Source: a bacterium (GTDB taxonomy: Bacteria > Elusimicrobiota > Elusimicrobia > Elusimicrobiales > UBA9959). Taken from it: a DNA stretch of 64,000 nt. The notes under the pieces are model-generated. The model was not told the origin of the DNA. It saw only the letters and a program-made list of their open reading frames with translations, and did no database searches. Where the stretch lies: contig JAJZPF010000014.1 in the NCBI GenBank assembly GCA_021811315.1, positions 1 through 64,000 of the forward strand. Reading direction: 5' to 3'. Below are positions 14,264 to 23,785 of this stretch, piece by piece (within the stretch, counting starts at the first letter, position 1; every line of letters begins with the position of its first letter). A program made the translations under genes and the position numbers.

Positions 14264-15883
14264 TCATCCTTTTTTTAAAGGCCTCGGCGGCTTGCCGTAT
14301 TCGGCGAAAACCGCGACTATCTCGTCGTAATCCAGCTCCTCGCGGGCGAGGAGCTCCTTGACGAAGCGCTCGACTATCGGCCAGTTTTCCTTAAGGAGCG
14401 CTTCCACAAGGACATACTGCTCCTTGATTATCTCCTGCGACTCCCGGTTGAGGGTGTTATTGATATCGCTGGAGCGCTCGTGCTGGGGAATAACGGTAAA
14501 GTCGCCCAGGAAGCCCGTTTTGCCCATGCCCAGCTTCCACACCATATTGTGCGCCAGCCTGGTGATATTGGCGAAGTCGGAGCTGACGCCCTCCGTGGTC
14601 ACACCATACTTTATTTTCTCGGCGGTGTAGCCGCCAAGCGAAGTGCGGATATGGGCCAGCAGGGTGTCGCTGTCGGAGGCGTAAATTTCCTCGGTAGGCA
14701 CGGAATGCACCACGCCCATGGCGCCGCCGCGGTTCAGGATGGACACTTTGAACACGTCGTTGGTGGGGTGCGTCAGGTAAAGCGCCAGCAGGTGGCCCGC
14801 CTCGTGGAAGGCGGTCATCTCTTTCTCCCGCGCGGTCATATTCAGGCGGTGGGCCACGCCGAGGTCCACGCGCTCGATCGCCTCGCTGAAATCCTTGTAG
14901 GTAAGCATGTCGCGCGAGCCCCGGGCGGCTATCAGCGCGGCCTCCTTTATTATGTTCTCTATCTCCGCCGGCGTCTTGTGCACGGCTTTGCGGGCCAGGC
15001 GCCCGATCTCCAGGGCCGGGTCGTATTTCACCTTGCCCAAATAGTAGCCGAACAGCGCCTCGCGCTCCTCCAGGTTGGGGCGCCCGACGAAGATCTTGCG
15101 GTCGAAGCGGCCCGGCCTCAGCAGCGCGTCGTCCAGGATCTCCTCGAGCGCGTTGGTGGCCGCGAACACCACCACGTTGGCGCCGGACTCCAGGCCGTCC
15201 ATCTCCACCAGCAGCTGGTTCTGCGTGCTGTTGGTCTCGGAGCCGCCGCCGAAAGCGTCGTAGAGCACGCGCTTGCGCCCGATGACCTCTATCTCGTCGA
15301 TGAAAATTATGCACGAGCCGTGGGCCTGCGCGTATTCTTTGGCCTGCTTGAAGAGCTTGCGCACGCGGCTGGCGCCCACGCCGACAAAAACCTCCACGAA
15401 TTCCGAGCCGGAGATGGAGATAAAAGGCACGCCGGCCTCGGTGGCCACGGCCTTGGCCAGCAGGGTCTTGCCGCAGCCCGGAGGCCCGACGAGCAGGACG
15501 CCTTTCAGGATCTTGCCGCCGATGGCCTTGACGCGGGTGCGGTCCTTGATGAGCTGCACCACCTCCCACGCCTCGCGCTTGGCCTCCGTCAGCCCTATCA
15601 CGTCGGAGAACTTGATATTGACCGCCGCGGCGTCCACCTTGCTCTTCTTCAGCGCGCTCAGGCCGCCCGACTGCATCAGGTACAGGAACCCGACGAAAAT
15701 GACCGTATTCAGCACCATCCAGGGCATGCTGGCCACGTTCATGCTGATGATATAGCGGCGGGTATTCTCCTCGACGCCGGCCAGGTACCAGATCGGGAAG
15801 AGCACCGCCCCGACGACGATGGCGGCTATCGAAAGCCCCACCCAGTGCCGCTGAAAAAAGAGCTTAATTTTGAACCAAAGCAT
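14264..15883 (-). CDS. ftsH: FtsH-type membrane AAA+ zinc protease
   Basis: 539 residues, somewhat shorter than typical FtsH. Two N-terminal membrane helices (about 16-36 and 52-71) flank a very short periplasmic loop. The AAA module has Walker A GPPGCGKT (about 134), Walker B IIFIDEI and an arginine-finger segment [10 protein letters not shown]. The zinc site is HEAGH (about 358-362), with the downstream Asp in [12 protein letters not shown] as likely third ligand. It should degrade membrane and short-lived cytoplasmic proteins. The ATG has AAGGA upstream. It follows the TadE-like gene across a palindromic intergenic element. Confidence 0.9.
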   Translation of the reverse strand: MLWFKIKLFFQRHWVGLSIAAIVVGAVLFPIWYLAGVEENTRRYIISMNVASMPWMVLNTVIFVGFLYLMQSGGLSALKKSKVDAAAVNIKFSDVIGLTEAKREAWEVVQLIKDRTRVKAIGGKILKGVLLVGPPGCGKTLLAKAVATEAGVPFISISGSEFVEVFVGVGASRVRKLFKQAKEYAQAHGSCIIFIDEIEVIGRKRVLYDAFGGGSETNSTQNQLLVEMDGLESGANVVVFAATNALEEILDDALLRPGRFDRKIFVGRPNLEEREALFGYYLGKVKYDPALEIGRLARKAVHKTPAEIENIIKEAALIAARGSRDMLTYKDFSEAIERVDLGVAHRLNMTAREKEMTAFHEAGHLLALYLTHPTNDVFKVSILNRGGAMGVVHSVPTEEIYASDSDTLLAHIRTSLGGYTAEKIKYGVTTEGVSSDFANITRLAHNMVWKLGMGKTGFLGDFTVIPQHERSSDINNTLNRESQEIIKEQYVLVEALLKENWPIVERFVKELLAREELDYDEIVAVFAEYGKPPRPLKKG

Positions 15884-15908
15884 AGTTTTCCTTTATTTAA
15901 GCCATTCT

Positions 15909-16043
15909 CCGGAACACCGAGGGCAGGGGTTCGGCGGGCCTTCCCGCAGGCCGGAGCTTACGTAAGAGCGGAGGCCGAGGGGTGAGCGCGGCCACGGTGT
16001 GGCCGATAGCGCGCCCGACGGGCCCCTGCCCTCGGCGTTCCGG
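15909..16043. repeat. Palindromic intergenic element A, copy 1
   Basis: Arms of 21 bases (15909-15929 and 16023-16043) pair with one mismatch and enclose a core shared almost exactly with 25761-25891 and 42529-42659. The core holds its own hairpins (CGGCCACGGTGTGGCCG). The arm sequence (GAGGGCAGGGG) differs from the other copies, yet still pairs with its partner arm. It begins 27 bases past the stop of the gene at 16070. It may act as a terminator or REP-like element. Confidence 0.75.
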
Positions 16044-16069
16044 CCCCGGTGGCGCGGCCAGGGTTATCA

Positions 16070-16654
16070 TCATTTCAGGCCCGGCAGAACGAACTGTATC
16101 GGGCGGTCGCGGTTGGGCACGTACTTTATTACTTCCATAGATTTCCCGCCCTGGCAGAGATAGGCGTAGCCGTCGGCGCAGGCCTTGCCGTAGGGATGCG
16201 CGCAGACCGCCTGGGAGGGATACTTGCACAGCATCTTCACGCCGGCCGGGGTCGTGGTCACGGTCAGGGTTATCACGTTCCAGACCTGCGTGCGCACGAC
16301 CTCCAGTTTCATATCCTTCAGGTTCAGAAATTTGCTCACGGCGGCCTTGTCGAAACCGATATATTTGCGCACGTTCTTCTCGATATCTTTCTTAAGAGTA
16401 TTCTCGTCCCAGACGGCCTGGTCGGCGTTAAGGTGCGATTCCAGCTGCCAGCGGCGGGCGGCGTAATAGGAGGCTATTTCGAGCTTCTGGATCAGCACCA
16501 GCAGCGCGAAGATCTTGGCGGTTATAAAGACTATCAGCAGGAAAAGCGGGAAGAGCAGCACCACCTCGGTCATGGCCTGGCCGGGCCGCCCCGCCCTGAG
16601 GCAGGAGGCCGCGCGGGCCAGGCGTCCTGAAATGGTTTTTATGGTCTTCCTCAT
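16070..16654 (-). CDS. TadE-like pilus assembly protein
   Basis: 194 residues from the ATG at 16654. A basic N-terminus is followed by the TadE signature GQAMTEVVLLFPLFLLIVFITAKIFALLVLIQKLEIASYYAAR (about 25-65), one hydrophobic helix with the conserved Glu, then a soluble domain. TadE-type pseudopilins are processed by prepilin peptidase and take part in Flp pilus assembly. It starts five bases past the upstream TadG-like stop and ends the 18.1-16.1 kb operon. Confidence 0.75.
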   Translation of the reverse strand: MRKTIKTISGRLARAASCLRAGRPGQAMTEVVLLFPLFLLIVFITAKIFALLVLIQKLEIASYYAARRWQLESHLNADQAVWDENTLKKDIEKNVRKYIGFDKAAVSKFLNLKDMKLEVVRTQVWNVITLTVTTTPAGVKMLCKYPSQAVCAHPYGKACADGYAYLCQGGKSMEVIKYVPNRDRPIQFVLPGLK

Positions 16655-16659
16655 AACGC

Positions 16660-17847
16660 CTACGGGTAAAGCCTGGTCTGGTACTTCGGCGTGGGGGCCG
16701 GCCAAACGCAGTTATTGTCCTCTGTAAAGCCGTTGTGCATCCTGTATCCCGGGCACTGGCTGGTGATCTTGGCGTGCACGCAGGGCCTGCCGGTCTCCGT
16801 GCACTTCCCGATCTGGTTAAAGTCCACGTTGAAATAATTCGCAGGGGTGTCCCAGCCCTGGAAGACGTCCAGCCCGTCACCGAACGCTTTAAGCTTGTCG
16901 GCTCTGACGGTGGCCAGTTGGAACAGGCCGCTCCCGTCGGGGGACATGCTGGTCATGTCCATGGGCGGGTTGGTGTAGCCTTGGTAGTACGGCGGCAGGC
17001 TGGCGCCGGTGAAGACCTTGGCGGTAAACCCTGTCTTCTGGACGTAATGCATAAAGAAATTGCTTCCCTTGGTCAGCTTGTTGGAGTTGAAGCCGCCGCT
17101 GCTGTAGATCCCGTCGTTCCCGCAGGTTCCGGGGTTTTTTACGCAGTCGGGGGTATTCGCGTTGAGATAGTAGGATTTGCGGAAAAAGTTGAAGCTTTCG
17201 GTAAGGCGGTCGAAGACCGTCCACTGGGACTCCTCCACCGAGCCCAGCAGGCTGTAAACCTGCGAATAGAACTTGTAATAACCTATGGCGGTGCCCCATT
17301 CCAGCATTACCCTGAACCCGCCGGGGGAATTGTTCTGCTGGATCAGATCGAGCAACGGCCTGTTTTGCTGCGAAGCCGGGTTGGTGATAAACTCGGGCCT
17401 TACCGCGGGATCGAACTCTATCTCCCATTTCTTTACGCCGTCCAGCGTGGAGGGCTGCGCGCCTTCCACGTCGTTCTTGTACTTGGGGAAGGCCCCGTTG
17501 GCGTAGTATAGTTTGTAGGGACAGATGTCCGGGGTATCGTCGCTCTTCTTGAAGGGGGTCTCCGGCGGACACTCGTAGGCCTCCTTGAAAATGCGGTAGG
17601 GGAAAGCGCCGTTGACGTAGGCCGTGCGGTTCAGCAAATTGGTATAGTCGCCCATCTGGATGAAGGCGGCCGAGTCCGTGGCGAACTGCTGGCGTATTTT
17701 TTCGCGCGAGAGCTTGGTGGTCTCGAAAAGGAGGTAGACGAAGATCAGCAGCGACGGGATGACCAGCAGGGAGGGAATGAGGATCTGCCCGGCCCGCGAG
17801 GCGGGCCGCCGGAACCGGCTGAACATATTCCCCGTGGTCCTCTTCAT
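16660..17847 (-). CDS. TadG-like pilus-associated membrane protein
   Basis: 395 residues. The N-terminus (RAGQILIPSLLVIPSLLIFVYLLFETTKLSREKIRQQFATDSAAF) has the single helix and the following heptads typical of Flp-pilus TadG or minor-pilin proteins. The long C-terminal domain is rich in Tyr, Asn and Pro with several Cys. It has no visible von Willebrand MIDAS motif, so it is only TadG-like. It follows the Flp-type pilin by four bases and precedes tadE-like by five. Function in the pilus tip or base is inference. Confidence 0.6.
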   Translation of the reverse strand: MKRTTGNMFSRFRRPASRAGQILIPSLLVIPSLLIFVYLLFETTKLSREKIRQQFATDSAAFIQMGDYTNLLNRTAYVNGAFPYRIFKEAYECPPETPFKKSDDTPDICPYKLYYANGAFPKYKNDVEGAQPSTLDGVKKWEIEFDPAVRPEFITNPASQQNRPLLDLIQQNNSPGGFRVMLEWGTAIGYYKFYSQVYSLLGSVEESQWTVFDRLTESFNFFRKSYYLNANTPDCVKNPGTCGNDGIYSSGGFNSNKLTKGSNFFMHYVQKTGFTAKVFTGASLPPYYQGYTNPPMDMTSMSPDGSGLFQLATVRADKLKAFGDGLDVFQGWDTPANYFNVDFNQIGKCTETGRPCVHAKITSQCPGYRMHNGFTEDNNCVWPAPTPKYQTRLYP

Positions 17848-17851
17848 AAAG

Positions 17852-18121
17852 TCAGGAGGTAGGCGTCCCCGCGCCTACTATCATCCCCACCAGCGTGAAC
17901 AAGCCGCCCAGGATGCGGCGGTGGAACAGCACGCCTATCATCGAGGCCATGCCGGCCACTACGGCCAGCATGAGCAGGTATTCCACAGTGCTCTGCCCGG
18001 GCCTGGCCCTGAAGGCGGCCGGGGACAGCCCGCAGGGCAGCGAATAAAAAACCGCCTCCCCGCGGCGGTAAACCCGCCGCAGCGAACTCTTAAGGCCTGA
18101 GAAAACTCCCTGTTTCGCCAT
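17852..18121 (-). CDS. Flp-type pilin
   Basis: 89 residues. A basic leader of about 38 residues ends at the prepilin site; GQSTVEYLLMLAVVAGMASMIGVLF carries the Flp signature, with Glu at position 5 of the mature protein and Tyr next to it. The leader is long for an Flp pilin. It heads the three-gene operon and has its own promoter at 18207-18235. Confidence 0.75.
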   Translation of the reverse strand: MAKQGVFSGLKSSLRRVYRRGEAVFYSLPCGLSPAAFRARPGQSTVEYLLMLAVVAGMASMIGVLFHRRILGGLFTLVGMIVGAGTPTS

Positions 18122-18140
18122 CTATCTCCGTTCTTTTATC

Positions 18141-18196
18141 GTCTTTGATTCCCGATTCTTGATCCTCGACTTTCGATTCCCGATCCCCGATTTCCG
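18141..18196. repeat. Heptamer-type spacer repeat
   Basis: A run of degenerate GATTCCCGATCC units (TTGATTCCCGATTC, TCGATTCCCGATCCCCGATTTCC) between the promoter and the pilin start. It is the complement of the TCGGGAN arrays seen in several other spacers of this window. Confidence 0.7.
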
Positions 18197-18206
18197 CTAT
18201 TGCAAT

Positions 18207-18235
18207 GTTATACCACCAAAAACGGCCTAATTCAA
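18207..18235 (-). promoter_or_regulatory. Promoter of the pilin operon
   Basis: TTGAAT (18230-18235) and TATAAC (18207-18212), spacer 17, on the minus strand: the same hexamers and spacing as the two cassette promoters. Transcription starts about 80 bases before the pilin ATG. Confidence 0.75.
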
Positions 18236-18298
18236 GGCTTATATATAGTGTACAAACCCGTTGTTTCTATATTATTAAGCGGCCGGAGCCACAGAAAA

Positions 18299-18331
18299 AC
18301 GGCCGGCCTTTGCAGGACCGGCCGCTTTTGC
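18299..18331. terminator. Intrinsic terminator, probably bidirectional
   Basis: CGGCCGG pairs with CCGGCCG around TCCTGCAAAG, followed by five T on the minus strand and four T on the plus strand. It ends the response-regulator transcript whose stop is at 18346. Confidence 0.8.
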
Positions 18332-18345
18332 TGGAAGTGCGGTTC

Positions 18346-19020
18346 TTACCTGCCGTCTTCCGGGGAGATGAGGCCCTTCTCTATGGCCCTGACCACCGCT
18401 TCGGTGCGGTTGTTCACGCCCAGCTTCTGGAAGATGCTGTTAAGGTGGTTCTTTATGGTCTTAACGCTGCAGCCCAGCTCGGCGGCGATCTCTTTATTGC
18501 TCTTGCCCTTGCCCAGGAGGGCCATGACCTTGATCTCGGTGGCGGTCAGCGCGTCCGGGGCGCTGTCATAGCCCGGGGTGCCCATCTGGCGCAGGCCCTG
18601 GATCAGCTTGCCCATGATGGGCTGCGGTATCATGACGCCCTCTGAATTGAAGGTCTTGAGCGCGTGCACCAGCTCGCTGGCGGGCAGCATCTTGGAGAGG
18701 TAGCCGTTGGCGCCGGCCTGGATGGCCTCGGTCACATGGGCTTCGTCTTCGTAGCCGGAGAGGATCAGCACATTGGTCTGGGGGCATTCCTTGCGGATGA
18801 TGCGGGTGGCGGAAACTCCGTCCATCTGCGGCAGCTTGATGTCCATGAGGATGACGTCAGGCTTGAGCTTCTTGGCCATGGCGACCACTTCGGGGCCTGT
18901 GGAGGCTTCCCCTACCACGGTGATGCCCTTCTCGTCCTCCAGGAGGTCCTTGATGCCTTCCCTGAAAAGTGTCTGGTCATCGGCGATAAGTACTGTCACG
19001 TTTTTCTTTGCAACGGCCAT
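18346..19020 (-). CDS. NarL/FixJ-family response regulator
   Basis: 224 residues from the ATG at 19020, with AAGGAG eight bases before it. Receiver domain (about 6-120) with acidic pocket ADDQ, phospho-acceptor in LMDIKLP, the Ser/Thr switch LILSGYED and LSKMLPASEL at the Lys position. The C-terminal LuxR-type helix-turn-helix (about 155-215) reads LTATEIKVMALLGKGKSNKEIAAELGCSVKTIKNHLNSIFQKLGVNNRTEAV. It should bind DNA when phosphorylated. It follows the hybrid kinase gene by 45 bases and is likely its partner. Confidence 0.9.
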   Translation of the reverse strand: MAVAKKNVTVLIADDQTLFREGIKDLLEDEKGITVVGEASTGPEVVAMAKKLKPDVILMDIKLPQMDGVSATRIIRKECPQTNVLILSGYEDEAHVTEAIQAGANGYLSKMLPASELVHALKTFNSEGVMIPQPIMGKLIQGLRQMGTPGYDSAPDALTATEIKVMALLGKGKSNKEIAAELGCSVKTIKNHLNSIFQKLGVNNRTEAVVRAIEKGLISPEDGR

Positions 19021-19065
19021 AGTTAAGCTCCTTGTACCCAATGTTTGCTGTCTACTGACGCTACA

Positions 19066-20235
19066 TTAGTGATGCCCTTCGTCCGGGGCCTGCCCGCCTT
19101 TCGCGTCCGCGGGGGGCGGCTCCTTGGCGAAGGGGATGGTGAACATGAAGGAGGAGCCTTTGCCCACGCCCTCGCTCTCCACCAGTATCTTCCCCTCGTG
19201 GTTCTGCACTATCTCTTTCGAGATAGAGAGCCCCAATCCCAGCCGCCCGTGCGGCGATTTTCCGCCGGCGGGCTGGTAAAAGCTCTGGAAAAGCTTCGGG
19301 AGCACCTCGGGGTCTATGCCCTCGCCGGTGTCCTTGACGGAAACGCAGACCGAATCCTCGAGCGGGGTGACAAATACGGTGATCTTCCCCCCCCGCTGGG
19401 TATGGCGGATGCCGTTCTCGAGCAGGTTCAGGAGCACCTGGCCTATGCGGCGCTTGTCGGCGCAGACCATCTTGAGGCCCGGGGAGCATTCCGCCGTGAT
19501 CTCGATGTTCTTCTGCTGGGCGCGGGCCTTGGGGCCCACGATCATCTCCTGCACCATCTTGTCCATCTCGAAATAGTTCTTCTCCATGCGGAGCTTCCCC
19601 TGCTCGATGGAGGCCCAGTCCACCAGGTCCCCGATCAGGCGGGAGATCTGGGCGATGCTGGTATTGATGAAATCCATCTTCTTCTTCTGGTCCGGGTTCG
19701 GGTTGACCGTGGCGGCCAGCATCTCGAAGCTGATCTGCAGCGTCATCAGGGAGTTGGACAGGTCGTGCGAGGCCATCGACATGAACTTGGATTTCATGCC
19801 GTTAAGGCGGTCCAGTTCCTCGTTGTTGTGCTTGAGCATGTCGATCAGGCGCTTGTTCTCCTGCTCGAGGTAAAGCTTCTCCTCGGCCTTCTTGATGGAG
19901 CGGCGCAGGTAGTTGAAATCGACGGGCTTGATCAGGAAATCGTAGACCGATTCCTGGATGGCGCGCACCGCGGTGTCGAGCGAGGCGTGGGCGGTCATCA
20001 TCAGGATCTGGCTGTCGGTATTGAGCTTGCGGATGTCCTTGATGACCTCGATGCCGGTCTTGTCGGTCAGGTTGAAGTCCATCAGGATGACGTGGAAGAA
20101 ATCGGAGACGACCATCTTCATGGCCTCGGCGCCGGAGCCGGCCTCGAAGACCTTGTAGCCTTCCATTTCGAGGAGGTCCCGCAGCGTCTCGCGCAGGTGG
20201 GCGTCGTCGTCAACTACTAAAATTTTGCTTTCCAT
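19066..20235 (-). CDS. Receiver-histidine kinase fusion
   Basis: 389 residues, no membrane segment. An N-terminal receiver (about 1-120: VDDD, LMDFNLTD with the phospho-acceptor, TAHAS, KPVD) is joined by a coiled coil to a HisKA box MASHDLSNSLM (about 178) and an HATPase domain with N box LLENGIRHT, G1 KDTGEGID and G2 GRLGLGLS. Such receiver-first kinases are cytoplasmic and receive phosphate or signal from other kinases. The N box has Leu-Leu-Glu-Asn rather than the usual Asn-Leu-X-X-Asn, a small deviation. Confidence 0.88.
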   Translation of the reverse strand: MESKILVVDDDAHLRETLRDLLEMEGYKVFEAGSGAEAMKMVVSDFFHVILMDFNLTDKTGIEVIKDIRKLNTDSQILMMTAHASLDTAVRAIQESVYDFLIKPVDFNYLRRSIKKAEEKLYLEQENKRLIDMLKHNNEELDRLNGMKSKFMSMASHDLSNSLMTLQISFEMLAATVNPNPDQKKKMDFINTSIAQISRLIGDLVDWASIEQGKLRMEKNYFEMDKMVQEMIVGPKARAQQKNIEITAECSPGLKMVCADKRRIGQVLLNLLENGIRHTQRGGKITVFVTPLEDSVCVSVKDTGEGIDPEVLPKLFQSFYQPAGGKSPHGRLGLGLSISKEIVQNHEGKILVESEGVGKGSSFMFTIPFAKEPPPADAKGGQAPDEGHH

Positions 20236-20306
20236 GTTGTAGGGGCGGGCGGCGCTGGCCGCACGCTCTTCATATTTATATTACTTTATAAGGCGGAATA
20301 CAAGGG

Positions 20307-22199
20307 TTATCCGCGCGGGGCGGGCGGGGGCGGGTTCTGGACTACCGGGATGTAAAATTTAAAGCAGGTTCCCTGGCCCACCACGCTGGAGACTTCCACT
20401 TTGCCCTTGTGGCGGTCGGCCACCTTTTTGACCACGGCCAGGCCCAGGCCCGTGCCGCGGGCCTTGGTGGTGAAGAAAGGGGCGAAGATCTTCTCGGCCG
20501 TTTCCTTGGGCATGCCGCAGCCGGTATCCTCCACGTCGATGCGGACGGTGCCCGCGTCGACCATCTCGCTGCGCACGTAGAGCTTGCCGTGCTCCGGCAT
20601 GACCTCGATGCCGTTCTTGATCAGGTTCCGCAGCGCCTGCGACATCTCGTCGGAGTCGATGTTCACCGTCGGGTTCTCGCCGGCGAAGTTCTTTACCATC
20701 TCGATATGAGGGGGCACCGGGAAGGACATGGTAAGGTCTTCCAGGTAGGAATTGAGGTGCACCAGCTTGGGATTCAGCTCGCGCGTGCGGGCGAAACCCA
20801 GGATCTCGTCGATGATGCCGTTCGCCTGCCGGATCTCGGACTCGATGATGGCGATATGCTTGATGACCTTGGGCTCGGGGTTCGGCTGCGCGTTGGTCTT
20901 GGTCTTGATGAAATAGATGGAGTTGTTGATGACGGCCAGCGGGTTGCGGATCTCGTGGCCTACGACGGAGGCCATCTGCCCGATGGCGGCCAGGCGCTCT
21001 TTCTTGATCAGCTCGTCCTGCGCCGATTTCAGCTCGCGCGTGCGGGCCTCGACGCGGTTCTCCAGGCTCCGGTTCAGGCGCTCGAGCTCGTCCTTGGCGG
21101 ACATGATCTCGGCCGTCTTGACCTTGAGCGATTCGCTCATCTGCATGAAAGTGTGCGCCAGCTCGCCGATCTCGTCGTTGGGCATGCTGAGGTCGGGCAA
21201 ATAGTCGAAGTCCCCTTCGCCGAGCTTGATGGCGGCCTCGCGCAGGGCGGAGATGGGCTGGGTGATGATCAGCGAGACCGCGTAGCCGAGGAAGAGCACG
21301 AAAACCGTGACTATCAGCATCATGTTCCGGGTGCGCTTCATCATGTCGTTGGAGGCCGAGTAGGCCACGGAGACGGAGCGCTGGATGTAGACCACCCAGC
21401 CCAGGTCCGAGACCTCGGCGAAGGCGCCCAGCACCCGCTCGCCGGTCTCGAGGATCAGCTCGCCGCCGCCGGTCTTGGCGTCGTTCTGCAGCAGGATGCG
21501 CAGCACGTCGTCGGGCAGCTTGGCGTCGGGCTTATAAATTTCCTTGGAATTTGAATGCGCTATCAGGAAGCCGCTGGAATCTATCACGGCCGCCTGTGTG
21601 TGCGTGGTCTCCGGGAAGCCGGTCTTCAGCAGGCTGGAGATGGCGGTGAGGCTCATCTTGGCGAGGATGGCGCCCACCGGCTGGTTCGTCGCCGGGTTTA
21701 TGATCTGCGCGCCCATGGTGATTGCGGGGTATTTGCCCTGGTACTTCTCCAGGCCGCCCACGAATTCGCCGGCGCGCATGACCTTGGCGAACAGCGCGTC
21801 GCCGGAGAAATCGCGCATCTTGCTTTCGTGCTCGAAGCGCCCCAGCCGCACCTTCTCCTGGCCCGAGGCGTCTATCACGGAGATCTCGAGGAAGGCCGCG
21901 TGGAGCACCATGATGTGGTCCACCAGGCCCTGCTGCTTGGCCGTGTTCATGGAGGCGAAGTCCTCCAGGTGGGCGGCGTCGGAAAGCACGTTGCGGAAAT
22001 TGATGATGTAGCTAGAGACGGTGTCGGCGAAGCCGACGGCCAGCGACTCCTGGTCGCGGGAGATGGCCCTGTTAAGCGTGACCTGGCTGAGGTTCACGAG
22101 GTAATAGCCGACGATGCCGAGGGGGACCAGCGAGACTATGAGGAAAATCAGGAGGAACTTGTAGAACAGCCTTCCTCTTTTCTTTGGAGCTTCTGTCAT
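20307..22199 (-). CDS. Membrane sensor histidine kinase (Cache-HAMP-HisKA-HATPase)
   Basis: 630 residues. Membrane helices at about 13-33 and 285-307 bracket a periplasmic Cache-type sensor domain. HAMP (about 308-360), a coiled coil, the HisKA box VVGHEIRNPLAVINNSIYF (about 412) and a complete HATPase (NLIKNGIEVM, DTGCGMP, GTGLGLAVVKK) follow. It senses an unknown extracellular signal. It lies 71 bases upstream of the receiver-kinase, which suggests a chain of three signalling proteins. Confidence 0.9.
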   Translation of the reverse strand: MTEAPKKRGRLFYKFLLIFLIVSLVPLGIVGYYLVNLSQVTLNRAISRDQESLAVGFADTVSSYIINFRNVLSDAAHLEDFASMNTAKQQGLVDHIMVLHAAFLEISVIDASGQEKVRLGRFEHESKMRDFSGDALFAKVMRAGEFVGGLEKYQGKYPAITMGAQIINPATNQPVGAILAKMSLTAISSLLKTGFPETTHTQAAVIDSSGFLIAHSNSKEIYKPDAKLPDDVLRILLQNDAKTGGGELILETGERVLGAFAEVSDLGWVVYIQRSVSVAYSASNDMMKRTRNMMLIVTVFVLFLGYAVSLIITQPISALREAAIKLGEGDFDYLPDLSMPNDEIGELAHTFMQMSESLKVKTAEIMSAKDELERLNRSLENRVEARTRELKSAQDELIKKERLAAIGQMASVVGHEIRNPLAVINNSIYFIKTKTNAQPNPEPKVIKHIAIIESEIRQANGIIDEILGFARTRELNPKLVHLNSYLEDLTMSFPVPPHIEMVKNFAGENPTVNIDSDEMSQALRNLIKNGIEVMPEHGKLYVRSEMVDAGTVRIDVEDTGCGMPKETAEKIFAPFFTTKARGTGLGLAVVKKVADRHKGKVEVSSVVGQGTCFKFYIPVVQNPPPPAPRG

Positions 22200-22268
22200 A
22201 TAATAAACCGGGCCCTATACGCGCAGGACAGTTATATTATCCTAAAAGGCTGTTACGAAATTGTTTCG

Positions 22269-22307
22269 CCCCCAAAAAAACGGCCGGCTGTTACGCCGGC
22301 CGTTAGC
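22269..22307 (-). terminator. Intrinsic terminator after the thioredoxin-like gene
   Basis: On the minus strand AACGGCCGGC pairs with GCCGGCCGTT around GTAACA, then seven T. It closes the unit that ends at 22310 and separates it from the kinase genes. Confidence 0.88.
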
Positions 22308-22309
22308 GC

Positions 22310-23785
22310 CTACTTCGCGCAGCCGGCGGCGGGCTGCCCGGGCGGCGGGATCTTCCCGAAGCCGGCGGCCTTCGTCAGCTCGCCGAGCCCCACCATGAAG
22401 TTTTGGCCGTTCACCATGAACGACGGGGAGGTGCCTATCCCGAGGGCTCCCGTGGCGGCGAAATCGGCGGCCAGCAGGTTATTGGCCTCTTCGGCGCCGG
22501 CGGTCACGGCCGCGGCGTCGATGCCGGCGGCTTTGGCCGCGCTCTGCCAGTCCGGGGAGGTTATGGCCTTGTTGCGCTCAAGCAGGTAGGCGTTGTACTT
22601 GTCCGGGAATTTCCCGGCTATATAGATCTGCCGGGCGTCTTCCTCCCACTCCGCCTTCCCGTGCAGGCTCGAGAAGACCCAGGCGCCTTTCTCGTCCTTT
22701 TTGGCGTCGCCGATAAAGTGTATCTCTATCTTCAGGCCTTCCGGCAGGAGCTTGTTCTTCTCGGCCTCCAGCACGGCGTTCTCCGCGAGCACGCCGAAAG
22801 GGCACTGGCTCATCACGAAGAGCTCCAGCGTGTTCTTTTTGTCCGGGCGCCCGGCGTAAAGCCCGGCGCGCTGCCTGTCCTCGTAAACCAGGTAGCCGCC
22901 GTTCTCTTTGAACAGGCCGGCCTTTATCTCGGCGTCCAGGCGGGCCCTGGCCTCCGGCGTGGCGGCCAGGATATAGGCGGGGACGAACTCCAGGGAAGGG
23001 AAGCGGGCGGCGCGGTCCGCCGAGCCGTAATCAAGGATGACCGGCTTTATGCCCTCGAAATACCTGTCGAACACTCCGACCAGCGCGTCGTTGGCGGGAA
23101 TGCCGGAGCTGAGGACCACCCAGAAGCCGGGCGGCGGCGCTTTGGGCTTGGGGGTATAGCCGGGCGGGGGCGGGACGCGCTTGGCCGCGGGCAGGGAGCC
23201 GTTGACCGCCGCGTAAAGCGGCATCAGGCGCTGGGAACCGCCGTAGGGCTTCCCGCCGAGGAACAGCGTAGTCCCGGTCACGCCGGCGGCCGAGGATCTC
23301 TTATAGGCTTCGGCCAGGGCCGAAGCCCCCCCGGAAGCGGCGAGTTTTTCAAGTTCGTCCGGGTTGACGCCGGCGAAGACGGCGGCGTCGCGCCAGCCGT
23401 CCGCCGCGGGGCTGAGGGAGCGCGCGTTAAGATAGTTGAGCAGCTTGCCGGGATAGGCCTTGGCGAGCACGGCGAGGCGCACGGATTCGGCCAGCTCCGT
23501 CTCACCGCGGCGGGCGGCGAAAGTCCCGTCGGCGTTTTTCGTCACCAGCGGGTACACTTTAAGCCCGGCCCCGTCCAGGCGGCGCCTCACGGTATCGGCG
23601 AGGAAAAACCACTGCCACCCCTGGCCGTCCATGGCCTCGAGGTAGAGTTCCAGCTGGCCGGCCGCGGGATTCGCGGCGGAGACGGAGGCTTTGGCGGGAG
23701 CGGGCTTTGCGGCCGCGGGGGCTTGCTGCGCTAAAACCGGGCTGGCGAGGAGGGCGGAAAGAAGGACCAGGGCGGCTCTTTTCAT
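22310..23785 (-). CDS. Exported protein with tandem thioredoxin-like folds
   Basis: 491 residues with a signal peptide (about 1-19). Two thioredoxin-like regions are visible: one at about 45-190 and a DsbA-like one from about 338, starting LELFVMSQCPFGVLAENAV and ending in the cis-Pro segment GIGTSPSFMVNGQNFMVG. The active-site motif is CPFG followed by Val, so it has one cysteine and not CxxC; disulfide exchange would need a partner. Its ATG directly follows the stop of the receiver gene at 23786. The reason for its place inside a signalling block is unknown. Confidence 0.65.
   Translation of the reverse strand: MKRAALVLLSALLASPVLAQQAPAAAKPAPAKASVSAANPAAGQLELYLEAMDGQGWQWFFLADTVRRRLDGAGLKVYPLVTKNADGTFAARRGETELAESVRLAVLAKAYPGKLLNYLNARSLSPAADGWRDAAVFAGVNPDELEKLAASGGASALAEAYKRSSAAGVTGTTLFLGGKPYGGSQRLMPLYAAVNGSLPAAKRVPPPPGYTPKPKAPPPGFWVVLSSGIPANDALVGVFDRYFEGIKPVILDYGSADRAARFPSLEFVPAYILAATPEARARLDAEIKAGLFKENGGYLVYEDRQRAGLYAGRPDKKNTLELFVMSQCPFGVLAENAVLEAEKNKLLPEGLKIEIHFIGDAKKDEKGAWVFSSLHGKAEWEEDARQIYIAGKFPDKYNAYLLERNKAITSPDWQSAAKAAGIDAAAVTAGAEEANNLLAADFAATGALGIGTSPSFMVNGQNFMVGLGELTKAAGFGKIPPPGQPAAGCAK

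Noticed and set aside
14480-15985. 501-codon open frame on the plus strand opposite ftsH
   Set aside because: It is antisense to an unambiguous FtsH gene with all motifs; GC-rich codon use creates long shadow frames.
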